DNA of 11,443 bases. It comes from Byssochlamys sp. IMV 00236 (lineage: Eukaryota; Ascomycota; Eurotiomycetes; Eurotiales; Thermoascaceae). The first letter of the stretch is position 1. Each line of letters begins with the position of its first letter. Below are positions 8,125-11,443 of the stretch, in pieces. Both the position numbers and the translations under genes were made by a program. The notes under the pieces are model-generated. The model saw only the letters and a list, made by a program, of their open reading frames with translations, did not search any database and was not told the DNA's origin. The stretch spans positions 1 to 11,443 of the forward strand of contig MSJH02000188.1 of NCBI GenBank assembly GCA_001931875.2. The letters are read 5' to 3'.

Positions 8125-8222
8125 AGCTTTAGCCTATTTCTGGAAAACGCTACGCACACGCGAAAATAAAATTAGTGTGACGTATACGTAATCTTTTTTG
8201 TTCACGACAAAGTGGCAATGTT
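8125..8222. other. Spacer between the two inverted gene copies
   Basis: About 98 bp without detectable homology between the arms. It contains the perfect 10-bp palindrome ACGTATACGT (8180-8189), close to the symmetry axis near 8174, and CACACGCGAAAA (8155-8166). If both copies were once expressed, this would be a shared divergent promoter core; that is inference. Confidence 0.4.
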
Positions 8223-8570
8223 ACGAGCGCTTCCTCAGTTCGCTAACTGTGATTTCATTTTTTCCAACTTCACACTATTAAAGTCTCTTACTAAACTAAG
8301 ACTGCCCAGTGGGAGTATCCATTAATGTAAAATAGACGTGGTTGATCTTGGTTCTTTGTTGATCAAACTGACAACATAAAATTAAATGCAGCAATACCTC
8401 TTTCTTCCTGAAAAGAAATAATCCAAGATCCTTTATAAACTCATGTGTAGCTTGACGCTACATATTGAAAAACTTTGTTGAAGAACATCATAGGTAATGG
8501 GTAGAGGTAGTGCCCGTAGAATTAATATAACTTTTGGTGAATTTTTCGTGCATGTAGCGTTTCCCTTTTC
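8223..8570 (+). pseudogene. Copy 2 5' part: promoter, first exon, start of intron
   Basis: This stretch is homologous to the reverse complement of roughly 7760-8124. After the shared promoter-like block (8340-8440) comes TTTATAAACTCATGT, then a first-exon equivalent ending ATCATAGGTAATGG at a GTAGAG donor (near 8495-8510). In copy 1 the matching bases end ATCATTGGTAACGA at GTAAAG. The intron bodies also match (CCCGTAGAATTAATATAA, GCATGTAGCGTTTCCCTTTT) up to about 8570, where homology stops at the LINE-bearing insert. Copy 2 has TGA where copy 1 has TCA in the reading frame of SQILLGDIIGNE, so it is also broken by a nonsense codon. A small hairpin, TGTAGC-TTGAC-GCTACA, lies at 8446-8462. Confidence 0.6.
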
Positions 8571-10998
8571 TTATATACACGCGAAAACGCTCTGGACATC
8601 CCAATTTGCGATTGGTTGATTTGAGCTCATGTTCGCATGAGAGTTCAACGAGAAATGAAGGCCTGATATTTCACCATGCTACCGTCAGTACTATTGCAGT
8701 TCGATTATACAATGATGTCCTCTCTCGCGGTTCCTTTCCCTCAAGTTGGCAAGAAACATACATGATCTTGCTACCAAAGAAAGGAGATCTTACTGATCTC
8801 AGGAATTGGAGAGTCATTGCTCTGATTAATACTGATGCCATATATGAACCACTTGATATCTCCCTATCAACTCGGTTTCATGCCTAGCCGCTTCATTGGT
8901 GAAAACGGCAAACTGCTACACACTGTCATGACTGATGCCGAATCCTCATCTTCCACAGCAGTTGGCTTACTTTTGGATCAGGAGAAGGCATATGATCGCA
9001 TTCACCCCGGTTATCTACAACAAGCTATGTCAGCCTTTGGAATTTCAGACCCAAATATTGCCAGTCTATCGTCCCTCTTCTTTTCTACAGTAATCAGAAT
9101 CAATATCAATGGACGCATTTCGCAGCAATTTATACAGAAGCATGGACTTTGTCAGGAGTGATCCTATTTCCCACTTTTATTTAACATCGCAGTCAATCCT
9201 TTTCTTTGTGCACTTTCAGCGAATACAGCTATTCAAGACCATCAGTTTTTCTCACGGGGGCTATCGGGCGCTTCTACTAGGGGTACGCTTAAACCGATCA
9301 AAGCGCTAGCTTATGCTGATGACACTTTGGTCTTACTCAATTCGACAAGTGATATGTCCGCTCTCCTGCAGGCTATCACACTTTATGAGCGCTCTTCCAA
9401 CGCCAGGTTGAACCATTCGAAGACTCAAGCGCTCTCTCTCTCTGGTACTCTCTCGACAACGTGGACTAACTTTCTACAGCAACTTCCCACACTAATTACA
9501 TCCTGGCACGACAGGACTTCGCCACAACATTTGATTTACTTAGGTTATCCCGTTTACACCAGTGTAGCTTAGCGTAACTAATTCGTCGATCAGCTATTGC
9601 TTAAAGTCCAAACAGCCTGTACTTTGCACTCCCAGCGATCATTATCGATCCGCGGCCGCGTGACAGTTCTGAACACGCTGCTGTTTTCCAAACTCTGGCA
9701 TGTTCTACGTGTCTTATCATTGACTTCTGCACAGCTCCAACGATTCCGGGGAGTCGCCAGTGCCTTTCTGAATGGTTATCGCTTTCCAAAGGTCAGCTTT
9801 GCGACTCTGTCTCTCCCAAGGGATTATGGTGGTGTAGGGGCTTTGGACCCTCACGTCCAACAAATGGCTTTACAGTGGCGTCGGTTGCTTCCACTGCTCG
9901 CCAACAGATCTCATACCGCGCGGCCTCCACGTTGCCTCCCTTACCTTGAGCATATCTTTGCTGGTATTAGCGGTTATCCTAGCAGCCATCTTTGGCCGGT
10001 GCTATTCCCTTCTCTTAGGTCCTGTCTTCTCTCGCTCGTGAATAACCCATTCAAGCTGCTTTGCCAAGCTTTTGATGAACTGTTACCATTGTCTGTTTCG
10101 GAGCGCCTGAATGCAAAGACCTTTCTGGCTATGCCGGTCCATTGTGCCTTAATAAGCCTCACTGAAAGCCCTCTCCAATTCTATACGCCCAATATTCTGT
10201 AAACAGTATCTCCCACTACTCCAGGTTTACGCAAGCTTTTTATCAGTGACATTATCGTCCATGATCCTCAGACTGCCAACCTTCGTCTGCGGACAGCTAA
10301 CGAATATCCGCGGTTTCAACGGCTTTGTCGTAAGACTATTGCTTTACTCCTTCAAGGATAAGTTTTACTGTCCCCTGCTTTCCTGCTTCTGTGCATCTCT
10401 GGGAGCACCTCTACACTTGGCCTGGATGTAGCTACTATAGATTTGACACCTCTTTGCCGGCCCAGTGTTTCTAGAGTGAGCGATTTTGGCCCTCTTATCC
10501 GTTATCAGTCTTACCGTAAATACTTGCTGTCACAACAAAGCTTGGAACGGAAACAATACGAACCTGCCGTGTCATCTGCATCGTGGACGCCTTTTTGGCG
10601 ACCACCGCTCTCCCCAACGGCGCGAAATATGTGGTATCGGTTGCTATATCGAACAATCCCTTGCAAACAACGCCTCCATGTCCTCATTCCACATCAACAC
10701 CCTTCCGTGTTGTGTTCATTCTGTGGTTCCGCTGATGAAACTATGTCCCATTTTTTCTTCAATTGTTCTCATAAAACCGCACTATGGACAATGGCTCTCC
10801 ATAGGTTCTTTCCTGGGCTCTTCTGCTCGCTTCCTCAAATTGAACAGTCAATGTTAACCATTACAGTATCTCATATCAGAAACAGTTGCGATACTCTTAG
10901 TCCTATTGCCTCGAGAATTTCACTTCTATCGCTATTCGTCTGCACTCTTCAAACCATATGGCAATCACATTGGCAAAAGGTATTCCATGATATGCATT
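8571..10998 (+). mobile_element. Truncated LINE (non-LTR retrotransposon) inserted in copy 2
   Basis: The insert interrupts the homology between the two gene copies and carries a LINE reverse transcriptase. The 5' end is truncated: no apurinic-like endonuclease and no N-terminal part of the RT are seen. The 3' end runs into copy 2 directly after the C-terminal zinc-binding region, with no 3' UTR, poly-A tail or clear target-site duplication. Its first bases (8571-8638) include TACACGCGAAAACGC (8576-8590). Relative to copy 1, about 200 bp of target (equivalent to 7555-7760) are missing. The boundaries were placed by where homology with copy 1 stops and resumes, with an error of about 10 bp. 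Confidence 0.75.
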
Positions 10999-11015
10999 TC
11001 CAATGCTATTTTTGA
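8639..11015 (+). pseudogene. LINE reverse transcriptase with C-terminal zf-RVT, broken
   Basis: The N-terminal fragment (8639-8840) reads LYNDVLSRGSFPSSWQ and LLPKKGDLTDLRNW. A deletion and frameshift near 8840 (INTDA joined to MPYMNHL) lead to a second frame that stays open from 8835 to 11015 apart from five stops at 9159, 9570, 9579, 10200 and 10359. Motif A is LLLDQEKAYDRI (catalytic Asp 8976-8978). LAYADDTLV holds the YADD box (9312-9323). SIRGRVTVLNTLLFSKLWH is the usual post-catalytic block. CSFC at 10713-10724 with His and Cys near 10749-10772 is the zf-RVT finger, as in plant and fungal LINEs. Around 9156 the expected QGDPIS reads QE-stop-SYF, a compensated pair of shifts. In an intact element this enzyme copies its RNA at a nicked target. 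Confidence 0.85.
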
Positions 11016-11096
11016 TCTGCGCAAACTAGCCAAGGCTATGAAACGAATGATAGATACTTTGGTCGGGTATAGAGCCGAACAGCCGCGAGTCTGTGG

Positions 11097-11347
11097 ATGT
11101 ACTGTCCACGCTACTATTCGGTGCTTCATTACAATATCTAGAGTTGAACCTAATGTTACTATAAGATCTGTTACACCTTGATCAAATGTGGTCAACTCAG
11201 TTTAAATACCTCAGTTTCTTAATATACAAATATTGATTATGTTATCATCTCTTTTTGCTTTACTTTATTTTGAATAAAGATACAACACAGTCTCATCGTA
11301 CTTTCTACTTTGTTTAAAACTAATTTCAAAACCTAAATACAACAGCG
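11097..11347. mobile_element. Insertion of about 250 bp in copy 2
   Basis: Copy 1 reads TGTGGACTTTGGATGCAAG without a break. Copy 2 has TGTGG, then roughly 251 bp of unrelated AT-rich sequence, then GCTTTGGGCGCAAG. The insert has an AATAAA near 11273. No terminal inverted repeat is evident, and only a weak possible 4-bp duplication (GTGG/GCGG) flanks it. It could be a short non-autonomous element or the 3' end of a retroposed transcript. Treating it as an intron (GT at 11099, CAG at 11343-11345) does not restore frame. Confidence 0.4.
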
Positions 11348-11396
11348 GGCTTTGGGCGCAAGGTACGTAGTTATTACTTTGCTATGATTACACTCA

Positions 11397-11424
11397 TTTT
11401 TTTTTTTTTTTTTTTTTTTTTTTT
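11397..11424. repeat. T28 run inside the copy 2 intron
   Basis: Twenty-eight T occupy the position of eight T in the matching intron of copy 1 (A8 at 7405-7412 on the plus strand). The flanking bases (ACTCA before, GGCGAATATTCA after) are identical in both copies. Confidence 0.85.
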
Positions 11425-11443
11425 GGCGAATATTCAGGTTTCT

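Larger units (their letters stand above)
10999..11443 (+). pseudogene. Copy 2 3' part of the PD-(D/E)XK-like gene
   Basis: Homology to copy 1 resumes with SNAIFDLRKLAKAMKRMID and continues to PRVCG; 80 of 95 bases match by hand count over 11002-11096. After an insertion of about 250 bp the exon resumes with GCTTTGGGCGCAAG, then the intron donor GTACGTAG (11363-11370). The intron matches copy 1 except for a six-base indel and a T28 tract in place of T8. It ends TATTCAG, followed by GTTTCT at the window end. With this acceptor the join reads Q-G-F in frame, so copy 2 keeps the ancestral splice site that copy 1 lost. The gene continues outside the window. Confidence 0.65.

Noticed and set aside
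7896..8126. 76-codon plus-strand ORF in the copy 1 promoter arm
   Set aside because: It lies antisense to a region conserved as promoter between the two copies. It is not open in the other arm and has no recognisable motif.
7875..8138. Gene spanning the spacer and joining both arms
   Set aside because: The arms are inverted copies of the same 5' region, so no single transcript unit needs to span them.
11099..11345. The 250-bp block of copy 2 as a spliced intron
   Set aside because: GT at 11099 and CAG at 11343-11345 exist, but splicing does not restore the frame seen in copy 1, and copy 1 has no intron there.
1..11443. CRISPR array, tRNA or rRNA genes
   Set aside because: No regularly spaced repeats, no cloverleaf with a T-loop GTTCGA-like core, and no rRNA core sequence were seen by eye. 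The window is eukaryotic in gene structure.

Overview
The window looks like nuclear DNA from an early-diverging filamentous fungus, most likely Mucoromycota (Mucorales-like). It is AT-rich. Its genes are split by many short introns (47-74 nt) with GTAAG/GTATAT-type donors. Its transposase and LINE remnants resemble those common in Mucorales. This assignment is inference from gene style, not a database match.

The left part (1-4872) is ordinary genic DNA. Four multi-exon genes lie in tandem on the minus strand: a 3'-incomplete proteasome beta-4 subunit (PSMB4/Pre4), a saccharopine-dehydrogenase-like oxidoreductase (7 exons, 416 aa), a PAP2/lipid phosphate phosphatase (6 exons, 335 aa) and a TMEM185-like multipass membrane protein (2 exons, 266 aa). 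One 59-codon plus-strand ORF for a small hydrophobic protein sits between the second and third genes. Exons were joined by hand; all four models keep frame across every junction. These genes are housekeeping or membrane-lipid functions and do not form an operon-like pathway.

The middle (about 4900-7061) holds decayed sequence: unassigned minus-strand coding-like fragments at 5080-5400, then a broken plus-strand Tc1/mariner-IS630-type transposase (about 5691-6867) with at least five frame breaks, a lost first catalytic Asp and an A19 run inside the reading frame.

The right part (7062-11443) is the most interesting. Two diverged copies of one intron-containing gene stand head to head around an approximately 98-bp spacer at 8125-8222. 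Copy 1 runs on the minus strand (7062-8124). Copy 2 runs on the plus strand: its 5' part is 8223-8570 and its 3' part is 10999-11443, and it continues past the window end. A 5'-truncated LINE reverse-transcriptase element separates the two parts of copy 2. The encoded protein has a PD...EVK pattern that fits a PD-(D/E)XK nuclease-like fold. Both copies are broken: copy 1 by a frameshift and a shifted splice acceptor, copy 2 by the LINE, a nonsense codon and a second insertion of about 250 bp. The arrangement is a large imperfect inverted repeat made of a multicopy gene family and mobile elements.
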